Shown: positions 16,964 through 25,445 of the stretch, piece by piece
Layout of the letters: each line of letters starts with the position of its first letter
Position numbering within the stretch: the stretch's first letter is position 1
Source of the DNA: Chamaesiphon sp. GL140_3_metabinner_129_sub
Lineage (GTDB): Bacteria; Cyanobacteriota; Cyanobacteriia; Cyanobacteriales; Chamaesiphonaceae
Length of the DNA: 33,350 nt
Reading direction: 5' to 3'
Assembly (NCBI GenBank): GCA_025358725.1
Contig: JANYIT010000199.1
Coordinates: 1-33,350 of the forward strand
Made by a program: the position numbers and the translations under genes
Notes under the pieces: model-generated
Seen by the model: only the letters and a program-made list of their open reading frames with translations
Databases searched by the model: none
What the model was told of the DNA's origin: nothing

Positions 16964-17803
16964 ATGTCATCATCCAGCACCGCCGAAATCAAACTCCTGA
17001 TCGTAGACATTGATGGCACGATCGCCGGACAATCTAATCAGGTAAGTACTAGAGTCAAACAAGCTATTAAGGCTGCTCAAGCTGCTGGAGTTCTGGTGGG
17101 GATTGCCACTGGTAGAATGTACAAATCTGCATTGCGGTTCCACCATGAAATCGACGCAGACATCCCAATCATTGCCTATCAAGGTGCGTGGATTCAAGAT
17201 CCAGCGACAGGGACTACTCATCGACACCTGCCTGTACCTGTAGAGATTGCACTAGAATTAATTGATTATTTCGAGCAATCTCATTTACTCGATCAATTAT
17301 CAATCCATGTCTATCGTGATGATTGTCTGTACGTCCGTGGTATCAATTCTGATACTGAGCTATATATCGGACGTAGTGGGATTGGAGTCTCTCCAGTAGC
17401 AGATCTGCGGACAGTTTTAACCGATCAACCGACTAAAATATTAGCAATGTCTGAAGATACCAATCTGATCCAAGAGTTACTGCTAGATCTGCGCCAACGC
17501 TATTCTCCAGCAGAATTGCACGTAACTACATCTGTGCCGATCTTTCTCGAAACCACCCAAGCTGGTGTCAATAAAGCCACGGCGATCGATTATGTAGCTA
17601 ATGAGTTACTAGGACTTACTGCAGCGAATATCCTCGCGATCGGGGATAATTACAATGATGTTGAAATGCTGGCTTATGCGGGCATTGGAGTCGCGATGGG
17701 GAATGCACCCCAGGATGTCCAAGCTATCTCTGATTGGGTTGCTCCAGATATTGAAGCTGATGGTGTAGCGATAGCGATTGAAAAGTTTATTCTCAATTCC
17801 TAA
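16964..17803 (+). CDS. Cof-type HAD-superfamily (IIB) phosphatase
   Basis: This 279-aa hydrolase of the HAD IIB (Cof) subfamily dephosphorylates small substrates such as sugar phosphates or cofactors; the substrate here is unknown. The nucleophile motif VDIDGTI has Asp15 and Asp17. Motif II is near IATGRM (about 47-52). The IIB cap fills about residues 85-190. A Lys at GVNKATAI (near 204) and the motif IV GDNYNDVEMLAYAG near 226-239 complete the site. GVAMGNA is also typical. It is probably the last gene of a plus-strand unit and is followed by a hairpin terminator at 17866. Confidence 0.92.
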   Translation: MSSSSTAEIKLLIVDIDGTIAGQSNQVSTRVKQAIKAAQAAGVLVGIATGRMYKSALRFHHEIDADIPIIAYQGAWIQDPATGTTHRHLPVPVEIALELIDYFEQSHLLDQLSIHVYRDDCLYVRGINSDTELYIGRSGIGVSPVADLRTVLTDQPTKILAMSEDTNLIQELLLDLRQRYSPAELHVTTSVPIFLETTQAGVNKATAIDYVANELLGLTAANILAIGDNYNDVEMLAYAGIGVAMGNAPQDVQAISDWVAPDIEADGVAIAIEKFILNS

Positions 17804-17865
17804 TCAATCGGAATGGTAGTAGTTAAAGCTTTTGGTGTCTTGAAACTCAGGGATATAAAATCAAA

Positions 17866-17906
17866 AAGAAGACCGACGACTGGCCGTGTTTCGTCTCGGT
17901 CTTCTT
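17866..17906. terminator. Hairpin between convergent HAD and TPR genes
   Basis: AAGAAGACCGA (17866-17876) and TCGGTCTTCTT (17896-17906) form a perfect 11-bp stem. A further GAC/GTC pairing lies inside it after a bulge. It sits between convergent genes and could stop transcription from both sides, though the T-tracts are short. Confidence 0.7.
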
Positions 17907-18017
17907 CTTGATTTGCTCCTCACACTAATCTAAAGATACTCGATCGATCTGCTGTTGTCAATACTGTTGAGAGAATTAAATAAAGCAGCAGATTTACTGT
18001 CAAATCGATCGAGTCAT

Positions 18018-18488
18018 CTAACTGAGTCTAGCCGTGCATTCGAGAATCAAACGTTGATTTTCGATCGCATGAGGTTGGATATCCAAAGCAGATCGAAAAG
18101 CGCGGATTGCGGCTGAATAATTGCCCAAAGCAGCATGACACAAACCCAAACCATGAAGGGCACCAAAATGGACTGGATTAAGTTTGATTACCATCTCACA
18201 ATCAGCAATTGCTCGATCGTAATTGTGAGTCACAAACCGTAAAACTGCGCGTCTATTCCATGCTTCAGCAAAATCTGGTAAAGCATCAACCAAATTGTCT
18301 AAAATTGAAGTAGCTGCTGCGACATTCCCTTCAGATAGCAATCTTTCGCTTTCCTCAATCTGTTCGAGCGCAATTTTCCCTTTTTGCCAAAACCAGATTC
18401 GCCAGATTTGACTAGTTGCACGTTCGCGAATGTTTAGATCGCTACTTTTTAAATCCAAGAGTAATTTATCAATTAAATTTTGATTCAT
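18018..18488 (-). CDS. Tetratricopeptide repeat protein
   Basis: This 156-aa protein has an N-terminal helical segment and then TPR units. An incomplete repeat at about 44-72 precedes two good ones: FAEAWNRRAVLRFVTHNYDR (about 73-92) and FGALHGLGLCHAALGNYSAA (about 108-127), ending FRSALDIQPH. TPRs mediate protein-protein contacts; the partner is unknown. The frame is open to a TTG at 18512, but the ATG at 18488 is the more likely start. No signal peptide is visible. It is a single gene divergent from the M48 peptidase; a hairpin lies downstream. Confidence 0.82.
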   Translation of the reverse strand: MNQNLIDKLLLDLKSSDLNIRERATSQIWRIWFWQKGKIALEQIEESERLLSEGNVAAATSILDNLVDALPDFAEAWNRRAVLRFVTHNYDRAIADCEMVIKLNPVHFGALHGLGLCHAALGNYSAAIRAFRSALDIQPHAIENQRLILECTARLS

Positions 18489-18558
18489 AGCATTTATCAG
18501 CAACAATTTCAAACCGCAAAATAGACATTGGTGAAGTTAAATACATCTAAATGATTCT

Positions 18559-18600
18559 CTTTCAGAGACGCTACTCGTTAGCGTAGCCGACACTTTACGT
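18559..18600. repeat. Short palindromic repeat in the TPR/M48 spacer
   Basis: The 18489-18732 spacer holds an imperfect inverted repeat near 18568-18588 (GCTAC ... GTAGC) of a kind dispersed in cyanobacterial spacers. A TATAAT-like hexamer lies near 18664 and may serve the M48 gene. Nothing else was seen. Confidence 0.4.
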
Positions 18601-18732
18601 TGACGACTTGAAGTGTCAATTTAGATTAAATAATAGCGATTGTCACTTGCCAATGCTCTTTAGTATAATAGAGATAAGCACTGCCATACAAGTCCTGCCC
18701 CAAGCGATTTATCACCATAATCTACAATTCAT

Positions 18733-19686
18733 ATGGCTACTTACCCAGGTATTTCGAGCGAAGCTTTCAAACATCCACTCGATCTTCAAGCAGAACAAGC
18801 TCTCCGTAGCGTTCCAGGTTTTAATCTCGTGGCGAGTAAGTTTGTCGAGTTTATTTATGAGCGACCCCAACTAGTATACCTAATGGGGAATAGTATTCAA
18901 GCAGGCCCCAGACAATATTCGACTGTTTATGGCATGTTTCGGGAATGTGTGCGCGATCTGGATATCTATCCCGAACCGACATTATTTATCAGTCAAAATC
19001 CCCAAGTAAATAGTTACGCGATGGGACAAGAGCATCCATATATTGTTGTCAATACGGGCTTATTAGATCTGCTCAATCACGATGAAATCAAAACCGTATT
19101 AGCTCATGAATTAGGACATATTAAATGTGGACATACAATTCTGATCCAAATGGCAATGTGGGTGATGAATGCGGCTTCAGTCATTGGTGAAATGACTTTT
19201 GGGCTAGGGAATATTGTGAGTAATGGGTTGATCGTTGCTTTCTATGAATGGCGACGCAAGGCTGAATTATCCGCCGATCGAGCGGCACTTCTAGTCATGG
19301 AAAATCCCCGCACGGTGATGACAACCATGATGAAAATTGCAGGTGGAAGTGAAAAATTCTTGAATGAATGCAGTCTCGAAGAATTTATTAAACAATCTGA
19401 AAATTATCGTAATTTAGATGAAGATGGACTGAATCAAATTTATAAAGCTTTGATGTATGTAGGCGTGAATGGAATGCTCAGTCATCCTTTTCCCGTCGAA
19501 CGAATTCACTATCTCCAAGAGTGGACAAACTCGACTGAGTATCAAGATATTCGCCAAGGTAACTATCAACGAGTCACTGTCGAAACAACCAACGCCGATC
19601 CCACGACTAGTGAATCTGAACGTCTACGGAGAGAGATTGACAAACTTCAACAGGAAATCGAGCGACGGAAATCTCAAGATCGATAA
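18733..19686 (+). CDS. M48 family zinc metallopeptidase
   Basis: This 317-aa protein is an M48 (Ste24/HtpX-like) peptidase. The zinc motif HELGH is at residues 125-129 in the context VLAHELGHIKCGH. The third ligand is the Glu of KAELSADRAAL near residue 177. Two hydrophobic stretches between about 135 and 172 (MAMWVMNAASVI, then NGLIVAFYEW) could lie on or in a membrane. The last 35 residues form a charged coiled coil (LRREIDKLQQEIERR). The N-terminal 60 residues are hydrophilic and there is no signal peptide. A general role in membrane-protein quality control is inferred from the family. Its stop is one base from the end of dnaG, which is convergent. Confidence 0.9.
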   Translation: MATYPGISSEAFKHPLDLQAEQALRSVPGFNLVASKFVEFIYERPQLVYLMGNSIQAGPRQYSTVYGMFRECVRDLDIYPEPTLFISQNPQVNSYAMGQEHPYIVVNTGLLDLLNHDEIKTVLAHELGHIKCGHTILIQMAMWVMNAASVIGEMTFGLGNIVSNGLIVAFYEWRRKAELSADRAALLVMENPRTVMTTMMKIAGGSEKFLNECSLEEFIKQSENYRNLDEDGLNQIYKALMYVGVNGMLSHPFPVERIHYLQEWTNSTEYQDIRQGNYQRVTVETTNADPTTSESERLRREIDKLQQEIERRKSQDR

Positions 19687-19687
19687 T

Positions 19688-21736
19688 CTATAAAGATATC
19701 AAATCATCGATAGTAACGATGCGCTGTTGTGCTAATTCTTGCAACCGCTGTTGAGTTGTAATAAATAACTGGTAATATTCGACTTTTTTAGCTAAATCAT
19801 CTGGCTCCTTACTCTGTAATTTGCTTAGATAGTATTTACGCTTTTGGTCGCAAGCAAATTTTTCAAGACAAGCAATCGCCGCCCGCAGAACTAACGGAGA
19901 TCGTTGAATTTCTTCGGCAGTATGTTCATCTAAATTAAATAAATGTTTAATTTGATTAGCTCTAGCTGGATGTTCGGTAATTGAGTCTTGCAATTTAGCA
20001 ATTAGTTGATCATCCAAATAATCAATTTCTGCTTGCGGGGAATCTTGCTGATATCCTAACGAAGATCGATCGATAATCTGCTGCCACAAGAAATCATGGT
20101 GAGCCAATGTAAAGGTAAGATTTGCAGAATCTAGCTCATCGATAATTGTCAATCGGTGGATGGGATAATGCAGGTAAATCCGAAGTAATAAACCCTCTGC
20201 TTGTTCGATTAATCTTTGGCTAGGATGAATACTAACTGGAGCTATTTCTACTTGCTCCTCTATACCAGTTGCAATTGGATCGTTATATTCTAATGTTTCT
20301 GGTGCGGAATATTTAGATTGGTGAGATTGACTAAATTTATTTATAGGTGCATTACCAACTCCAAATTTCTGCTCTGGAAGTGGCTTTAGAACCTTAATTG
20401 CAGTTTGTAAATTCTCAAATAATAAGGGAATCATCCGTGCATCACCAGCACTTAATAACCCTGCTGACTTTTGGAGATAATGAATCCGGGTAGTTACATC
20501 GGTAATGTTTTGGAGTAGTTTAATGATTTTTTGGGTAGCAGCTTGATATTGTTCTGCTTGGGTGAGATCCTGGTTCTCAATCGCTTTGTCGAGCTGCCAA
20601 TCTAACCATAATGGAGCGCAATCTAATAATCCTAAATAATCCGCTTGACTATTGTTTTTTAAAAACTCGTCGGCATCTTTTCCGGTCGGTAAATTGAGAA
20701 TCCGTAATTGTAATTGTCCCTGATAAGCAAGCTCAGTAACTTCACCAATCGCCCGTTCTGCGGCAATATTACCTGCTTTGTCAGCATCAAAATTGAGAAT
20801 TATTTGTTTGGATTCAGTGAATTTAACTAACTGCTTAACTTGCGCGGAACTCAAGGCTGTACCGAGCGCAGCAACAGCACTAGTAATTCCCACCGCATGT
20901 AGCGCAATCACATCAAAGTAACCTTCGACTACTACCGCTCTGTCAGTTTTACTAATACTATCTTTTGCTCGATCAAGTCCATATAAAGTGTTACCTTTAT
21001 CAAACAATTCTGTTTCTGGTGAATTGAGGTATTTTGGTTGCTCATCGCTCAAAGTTCGACCGCCAAAACCAATTACTCGTCCCCGTAGATCAAAGATTGG
21101 AATCATCAATCGATCGCGAAACCTGTCATAGTAACTAGTCTCATCCTTACGAGGGATAATTAATCCGGCTGCAATAATCGATTTAGGTGAAAAATGTTTT
21201 TGCTCAATCAAATAGTTTGCTAAAGTTTCCCAGCCAGCAGGAGAATAACCAAGTTTAAAACCCTGAATCGTTTCATCACTAAAGGCTCGATCGATCTTTA
21301 GATAATTAAGTGCTTTTTCTCCCTGTGGCTGATTCAGTGCGTGCTGATAAAAGTTAGCAGTTATTGCCAGGATTTCATACAACTGCTCCCGCTGAGACAA
21401 TCGTCGTTGCAATTCCTGACGTTGCTCTGGCTCCAATGTCTGTACTGGAACCTGATATCTTCGCGCTAAATCTAATACCACCTCAGTAAAAGATTGCTTC
21501 CCCAACTCCATCAAAAAATTAATCGCACTTCCACCAGCCTGACAACCAAAACAGTAATAGACTTGCTTGGTGGGACTAACTGAAAAACTCGGCGATTTTT
21601 CTTGATGAAATGGACAAGAACCGAGATAATCTTTCCCGCGTTTTTTCAGAACTACATGTTCGCCCACAACATCGACAATATCGACTTTAGTTTTAACTTC
21701 TTCGATCGTATCGGGATGTAAACGGGGAATATTCAT
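19688..21736 (-). CDS. dnaG: DNA primase
   Basis: DnaG makes RNA primers for replication. The 682-aa protein has an N-terminal CHC2 zinc domain (C41-P-F-H44 and C62-F-G-C65), then the RNA polymerase core (LGYSPAGWETL and FGGRTLSDEQPKYLNSPET). A TOPRIM domain follows: VVVEGYFDVIALHAVGI near 267-283, with LNFDADKAGNIAAERA near 313-328 for metal binding. The helical C-terminal DnaB-binding domain extends from about residue 500. The start ATG gives MNIPRLHPDTIEEVK, the expected N-terminus. It is downstream of cobW on the same strand with about 107 bp between, including a hairpin and a heptamer array. Its end is one base from the convergent M48 gene. Confidence 0.96.
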   Translation of the reverse strand: MNIPRLHPDTIEEVKTKVDIVDVVGEHVVLKKRGKDYLGSCPFHQEKSPSFSVSPTKQVYYCFGCQAGGSAINFLMELGKQSFTEVVLDLARRYQVPVQTLEPEQRQELQRRLSQREQLYEILAITANFYQHALNQPQGEKALNYLKIDRAFSDETIQGFKLGYSPAGWETLANYLIEQKHFSPKSIIAAGLIIPRKDETSYYDRFRDRLMIPIFDLRGRVIGFGGRTLSDEQPKYLNSPETELFDKGNTLYGLDRAKDSISKTDRAVVVEGYFDVIALHAVGITSAVAALGTALSSAQVKQLVKFTESKQIILNFDADKAGNIAAERAIGEVTELAYQGQLQLRILNLPTGKDADEFLKNNSQADYLGLLDCAPLWLDWQLDKAIENQDLTQAEQYQAATQKIIKLLQNITDVTTRIHYLQKSAGLLSAGDARMIPLLFENLQTAIKVLKPLPEQKFGVGNAPINKFSQSHQSKYSAPETLEYNDPIATGIEEQVEIAPVSIHPSQRLIEQAEGLLLRIYLHYPIHRLTIIDELDSANLTFTLAHHDFLWQQIIDRSSLGYQQDSPQAEIDYLDDQLIAKLQDSITEHPARANQIKHLFNLDEHTAEEIQRSPLVLRAAIACLEKFACDQKRKYYLSKLQSKEPDDLAKKVEYYQLFITTQQRLQELAQQRIVTIDDLISL

Positions 21737-21741
21737 AATTA

Positions 21742-21769
21742 GTTGAAAGTTAAAAATTGAAAGTTAAAA
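21742..21769. repeat. Heptanucleotide-like array (GTTGAAA)n
   Basis: GTTGAAA/GTTAAAA units just upstream of dnaG are the reverse-orientation form of the AACTTTC arrays found at 5549 and 24027. The copies are imperfect. Confidence 0.65.
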
Positions 21770-21798
21770 GCGAAGAATAATTATTTACTCTTGTTCCG

Positions 21799-21815
21799 GG
21801 TGGGCATTGCCCACC
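21799..21815. repeat. Short hairpin GGTGGGC-ATT-GCCCACC
   Basis: A perfect 7-bp palindrome with a 3-nt loop lies between cobW and dnaG. It may pause or end the cobW transcript, but there is no T-tract after it. Similar hairpins are dispersed in cyanobacterial spacers. Confidence 0.55.
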
Positions 21816-21843
21816 AACTAGATTTCAACATCTCAAACCTAAA

Positions 21844-22917
21844 TTATTTACTCAATTCTACCAAATTAGAATCGATTTGTTCTGACAAAGCAGTTGCTAT
21901 TCCTTCAGGATCGATCGAGTGACCGATAAATACTAGTTTAGTCTCTCGTCGCTCATCTGTGCGCCAAGGCCTGTCGTAAAATTGCTCGAACCGATTCCCC
22001 ACGCCTTGGATGACTAGCCGCATCGGTTTATTCGGTACAGCGACGAATCCTTTGATTCGATAGATTTCCTGTGCGGCAACGAGTAATTCTAATTTATGGC
22101 GCAATTGTTCGGGGTCAAATTCGCGATCGAGCACGAGATTAATCGAGTTAATATCATCATCATGCTCGTGTTCCTCTTCCGTATCATGATGACTGGGACG
22201 ATCTTCGAGATGATCTTCTACAGCGGCATTCAATCCTAAGATTGTATCTGCATCCACAATACCGCGATTACTAGTAATAATTTTGACCGATCGAGGGAGT
22301 TCTTGGTTGATGAGATCGATCGTTTGTTGATATTGCGCTGGATTCACCAAATCGGCTTTATTCAAAATCACCAAATCCGCACAAGCCAACTGATCCTCAA
22401 ATAACTCTTGCAATGGAGTCTCATGATCCAGATTCTCATCCTCCAGCCTGAGCGCGTCTACAGCCGCCGGATCGCTCGCAAACTTCCCATCTGCCACCGC
22501 ATCGCAATCAACCACCGTAATCACCGCATCTACCGTCGCAGCAGTGCGAATTTCTGGCCAGCGGAAGGCAGTAATTAACGGCTTGGGCAGAGCCAAACCG
22601 GAAGTCTCAATCAAAATGCAGTCAATATCATCTCGCCGCGCAATTAGAGCTTGCATCGTGGGGAGAAATTCTTCTTGCACCGTACAGCACAAGCAACCAT
22701 TAGTTAGCTCGACAATATTACTGGGTGCTTCAATCTCATCGTCGGGGCAAACTTGACAGGATCGCAATAGCTCACCATCAATGCCCAATTCCCCAAATTC
22801 ATTGACAATTACCGCAATGCGTCGCCCTTGATTGTGTGTAAGCAAATGTCGGATTAACGTAGTTTTGCCACTACCCAGGAATCCAGTAATGACGGTGACG
22901 GGAATTTTTTTTGCCAT
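21844..22917 (-). CDS. cobW: CobW-type G3E GTPase metallochaperone
   Basis: This 357-aa G3E-family GTPase delivers a metal ion. The P-loop GFLGSGKT is at residues 12-19, and the metal-binding GCLCC (C75, C77, C78) at 74-78. LIETSGLALPKP (about 99-110) is switch/Walker B, and LVILNKADLV (about 184-193) the G4 motif. A His/Asp/Glu-rich linker (HHDTEEEHEHDDD) near 242-254 could bind metal. A CobW C-terminal domain follows (about 260-345). A cobalamin riboswitch directly upstream makes a true CobW, linked to cobalt insertion for vitamin B12, the best reading, rather than a zinc-responsive paralogue. It is transcribed towards dnaG and divergently from larE. Confidence 0.9.
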   Translation of the reverse strand: MAKKIPVTVITGFLGSGKTTLIRHLLTHNQGRRIAVIVNEFGELGIDGELLRSCQVCPDDEIEAPSNIVELTNGCLCCTVQEEFLPTMQALIARRDDIDCILIETSGLALPKPLITAFRWPEIRTAATVDAVITVVDCDAVADGKFASDPAAVDALRLEDENLDHETPLQELFEDQLACADLVILNKADLVNPAQYQQTIDLINQELPRSVKIITSNRGIVDADTILGLNAAVEDHLEDRPSHHDTEEEHEHDDDINSINLVLDREFDPEQLRHKLELLVAAQEIYRIKGFVAVPNKPMRLVIQGVGNRFEQFYDRPWRTDERRETKLVFIGHSIDPEGIATALSEQIDSNLVELSK

Positions 22918-22924
22918 GTTAATT

Positions 22925-23100
22925 TAATCTGTGTGCCGCGCACAAGTGGGAATATACATCTCGGCGGGCATCCTGACTTATAGATTCACACTGGAATTTA
23001 TTTACAGTTGCGGGACAGCGTTGGGTTTGCACCAATCTTTCCCCGTTACCTCGACTGGCTGCTCCCCAGTAGAACCGAGTTCGGACTTATATCTTACCGC
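22925..23100 (-). promoter_or_regulatory. Cobalamin (AdoCbl) riboswitch upstream of cobW
   Basis: Read on the minus strand, the leader carries the conserved B12 aptamer blocks in order: a GAGCAGCCAGTCGAGG segment (about 23050-23065), GGGGAAAGATTGGTGCAAACC (about 23024-23044), CTGTCCCGCAACTGTAA (23002-23018) and GTCAGGATGCCCGCCG (about 22962-22977). A TGTGC-GCG-GCACA hairpin at 22932-22944, 15 bp before the start codon, may be part of the switch that blocks expression. The known action of this class is to turn genes off when cobalamin is plentiful. Confidence 0.93.
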
Positions 23101-23156
23101 AATCGATCGCCTCACAGCTCTTAGCAATAGCAGACTCGATCTGGTTTTCACAGGTT

Positions 23157-23165
23157 TGATATAAT
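23157..23165 (+). promoter_or_regulatory. Extended -10 promoter of larE
   Basis: TGATATAAT is an exact extended -10 element (TG-n-TATAAT). Transcription would start near 23172, about 38 bp before the larE ATG. No good -35 is seen, which is usual with an extended -10. Confidence 0.55.
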
Positions 23166-23209
23166 TAAGGATGGGAACTCTGATCACTGTACGAGATTAA
23201 TTCGATCGA

Positions 23210-24025
23210 ATGATAGAACTAAAGCTAGCGAAACTTCGCAATCTATTTGTAGAAATGGAGCAAGCATTGATTGCTTATTCCGGAGGAATTGATAGTACCT
23301 TAGTTGCTAAAATTGCCTACGATGTTTTGGGCGATCGAGCCTTGGCTGTCACAGCAAAATCTCCATCATTATTACCTGAAGAATTGGAAGATGCGATCGA
23401 GCAAGCACAATCGATCGGTATCACCCATCAGATTGTCGAAACTCATGAGATGGACAATCCAAATTATGCATCTAACCCAGTTAATCGCTGCTATTTTTGC
23501 AAAAGCGAACTTCACGACACCCTCAAACCATTAGCATTGAAACTCGGCTATCTCTACGTCATCGATGGTGTCAATGCTGACGATTTACAAGATTATCGCC
23601 CAGGTATCCAAGCAGCAAAAGAACGGGGTGCCAGATCGCCATTAGCCGAACTAGGGATTACCAAAATGGAAGTCCGCGAGATGGCTCGATCGATCGGTCT
23701 ATCATATTGGAATAAACCCGCACAACCATGTCTGAGTTCGCGGTTTCCCTATGGCGAAGAGATTACCATTCCCAAATTAAATCGTGTGGGTAGAGCTGAG
23801 ATTTATTTACGTCGCTTGGGATATGAAAATATTCGAGTTCGATCGACAGGTGATACTGCAAAAATCGAGTTACCAGCCGATCTCATTCAACAATTTGTAG
23901 CTAATACTAATCTGCCAGAATTAATCAAAACCTTCCAGTCATTTGGATTTATATATATCACCTTAGACTTAGAAGGCTATCGTAGTGGTAAATTAAATCA
24001 AGTATTACCCCAATTTGCTAATTAA
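23210..24025 (+). CDS. larE: LarE-type ATP-dependent sacrificial sulfur transferase
   Basis: LarE gives sulfur to pyridinium-3,5-biscarboxylate mononucleotide on the way to the nickel-pincer cofactor of lactate racemase and related enzymes. The 271-aa protein has a PP-loop ATP site SGGIDST (residues 24-30), the CYFCKSELHD block (94-103), GVNADDLQDYRPG (120-132) and the WNKPAQPCLSSRFPYG block with Cys174. In Lactobacillus LarE the matching Cys is the sacrificed sulfur donor, so this version is likely of the cysteine-sacrificing type. LarB, LarC and LarA are not in the window. It is divergent from the B12-controlled cobW and is followed by an AACTTTC array. Confidence 0.9.
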   Translation: MIELKLAKLRNLFVEMEQALIAYSGGIDSTLVAKIAYDVLGDRALAVTAKSPSLLPEELEDAIEQAQSIGITHQIVETHEMDNPNYASNPVNRCYFCKSELHDTLKPLALKLGYLYVIDGVNADDLQDYRPGIQAAKERGARSPLAELGITKMEVREMARSIGLSYWNKPAQPCLSSRFPYGEEITIPKLNRVGRAEIYLRRLGYENIRVRSTGDTAKIELPADLIQQFVANTNLPELIKTFQSFGFIYITLDLEGYRSGKLNQVLPQFAN

Positions 24026-24026
24026 T

Positions 24027-24058
24027 AACTTTCAACTTTCAACTTTCAACTTTCAACT
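24027..24058. repeat. Heptanucleotide array (AACTTTC)4
   Basis: Four exact units of AACTTTC plus a partial unit fill the 35-bp gap between the convergent larE and DUF3611 genes. Confidence 0.88.
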
Positions 24059-24060
24059 TA

Positions 24061-24633
24061 CTACCCCTGTTTATTAATTTGACTCAATAACCACAGCGAA
24101 CTAACAATCCCGATAAAATGAGCGGTAATCGTGTGTGTATTCGCCAGCACGATAAAAATATCCAGAGGTTGAATAATTTTGCTCAAAGCATCAGGGCTAA
24201 ACATCCCAAACGATGCGGCTGAGGACAGTGATTTACCTAGGAGTGTCCCAGCAATTGATTCGGCACCCATTACACTCAAGCCCATCCCTAGCGTAGAAGC
24301 CATTAAACCCCACTGAACGAGTTTAATTGTCTCAGCTTTTTTCGGACGAAGATCGGGATTTTTGAGTTTACGGGAAGTGCTCACGTAGCGAAATGACCAG
24401 TAAGTGCTAGCGTATAGCACCAGCAGTCCGCTGATGGCAAAAAGTAGACTTCCACCTGTGCCAGGATTACTTGCCCCTGTACTGGCAAAGGGCGCAGCAA
24501 ATAGAAAAATCAAAGTTGAAACCACTGCTAAGACAAGTTGCAGCCAAAATCCCATCCAACCTACCCGTCGGAGTTGGGCGGCAATTTTTCTCACAGTTTG
24601 TGGCGTGTTGCTGTTAATTTCCTGATCTGACAT
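24061..24633 (-). CDS. DUF3611 family membrane protein (Tic21/PIC1-like)
   Basis: This 190-aa protein has four likely membrane helices: about residues 28-48 (FWLQLVLAVVSTLIFLF), 63-80 (LLFAISGLLVLYASTYW), 107-124 (QWGLMASTLGMGLSVMG) and 158-182 (IFIVLANTHTITAHFIGIVS). The layout and motifs (RRVGWMGFWLQ, WSFRYVSTSRKL) match DUF3611. Plant relatives are the chloroplast inner-envelope proteins Tic21/PIC1, discussed as a translocon part or iron permease. I infer a similar membrane transport role but not the substrate. It is convergent with larE and divergent from the PadR-like gene; 262 bp of spacer upstream holds no other gene. Confidence 0.82.
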   Translation of the reverse strand: MSDQEINSNTPQTVRKIAAQLRRVGWMGFWLQLVLAVVSTLIFLFAAPFASTGASNPGTGGSLLFAISGLLVLYASTYWSFRYVSTSRKLKNPDLRPKKAETIKLVQWGLMASTLGMGLSVMGAESIAGTLLGKSLSSAASFGMFSPDALSKIIQPLDIFIVLANTHTITAHFIGIVSSLWLLSQINKQG

Positions 24634-24895
24634 AAATATTAGTTAAGGAATTCAGAAGAAAATAGAATAATTATCCCTTGGCGTAAATTGAATGAGTTAA
24701 GCTAAAAACTGGGTATCTATAAATTTGCTCAAACAATTTGCTAACCCCGTTACCCATAGAAATTGTTTTCCTGTCTTGCTTTAACAGATTTATCCCGACC
24801 TGCGTTCGGCAGTGCTTACGCTATCGACATTACATCTGGCTTTAGGGCTAGGTGAGGATTGGATCGAACACCAACATTATAAGGTGGTAACAGCT

Positions 24896-25294
24896 ATGAA
24901 CTTTGAAGATATCTATTGCTTTTTCCGCAACCCACCACCACTCTATCTCAATCAGGAGTTGGCGGTTTGTTATATTCTCGATATTCTGCTTCAGGGAGAT
25001 TCTTACGGTACTGAATTGATTGCCAGATTGGAGCATGAATCTTCAACCTATCGGCTCTCAGATACTGTTTTGTATAGTGCAATTAAATTTTTGGAAGCTT
25101 CCGGTACCATTGTTGGTTACTGGAAAAAAGTTGAAGGTCGTGGTCGTCCACGCCGAATGTATCAAATTGACCCTGAGTGGACCAATAAAGCCAGGGAACT
25201 TGCCCATTTCTGGGATCAGTACTCTCATGTCTATTCTACACCCGCGATCGGTACATCGTCCTTCGAGGGGCGAGCATTATCGATCGGTAAATAG
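24896..25294 (+). CDS. PadR-family transcriptional regulator (Pex-like)
   Basis: This 132-aa protein is a PadR-type winged-helix DNA-binding protein. The helix-turn-helix and wing are in AVCYILDILLQGDSYG (about 23-38), LSDTVLYSAIKFLEASG (about 54-70) and the basic wing GRGRPRRMYQI (80-90). The frame is open from 24812, but the ATG at 24896 follows AAGGTGG (24881-24887) and fits the family start MNFEDIY. Cyanobacteria have a PadR protein, Pex, that lengthens the circadian period by acting on kaiA. The resemblance is suggestive, but I cannot confirm orthology. A terminator follows at 25353, so it is probably monocistronic. Confidence 0.85.
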   Translation: MNFEDIYCFFRNPPPLYLNQELAVCYILDILLQGDSYGTELIARLEHESSTYRLSDTVLYSAIKFLEASGTIVGYWKKVEGRGRPRRMYQIDPEWTNKARELAHFWDQYSHVYSTPAIGTSSFEGRALSIGK

Positions 25295-25352
25295 GACTTA
25301 GGCAAAATCCTCAACTCATGTTTACGGTCTTAATCTTGACAGTAAATTATCC

Positions 25353-25375
25353 GCAGGTGCTACGCCTGCTTTTTT
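25353..25375 (+). terminator. Intrinsic terminator of the PadR-like gene
   Basis: A 7-bp stem GCAGGTG / CGCCTGC (one G-U pair) with loop CTA is followed directly by six T residues. Confidence 0.87.
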
Positions 25376-25445
25376 ATGGTTGGCACTCTCACTTTGGTGG
25401 ATGTGCTAGCGTGAATCTTGTCCTAAATCTCTTTCCTCTCTGCCA

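Noticed and set aside
18608-18874. 88-aa plus-strand frame overlapping the M48 start
   Set aside because: It overlaps the well-supported M48 gene in another frame and resembles no family.
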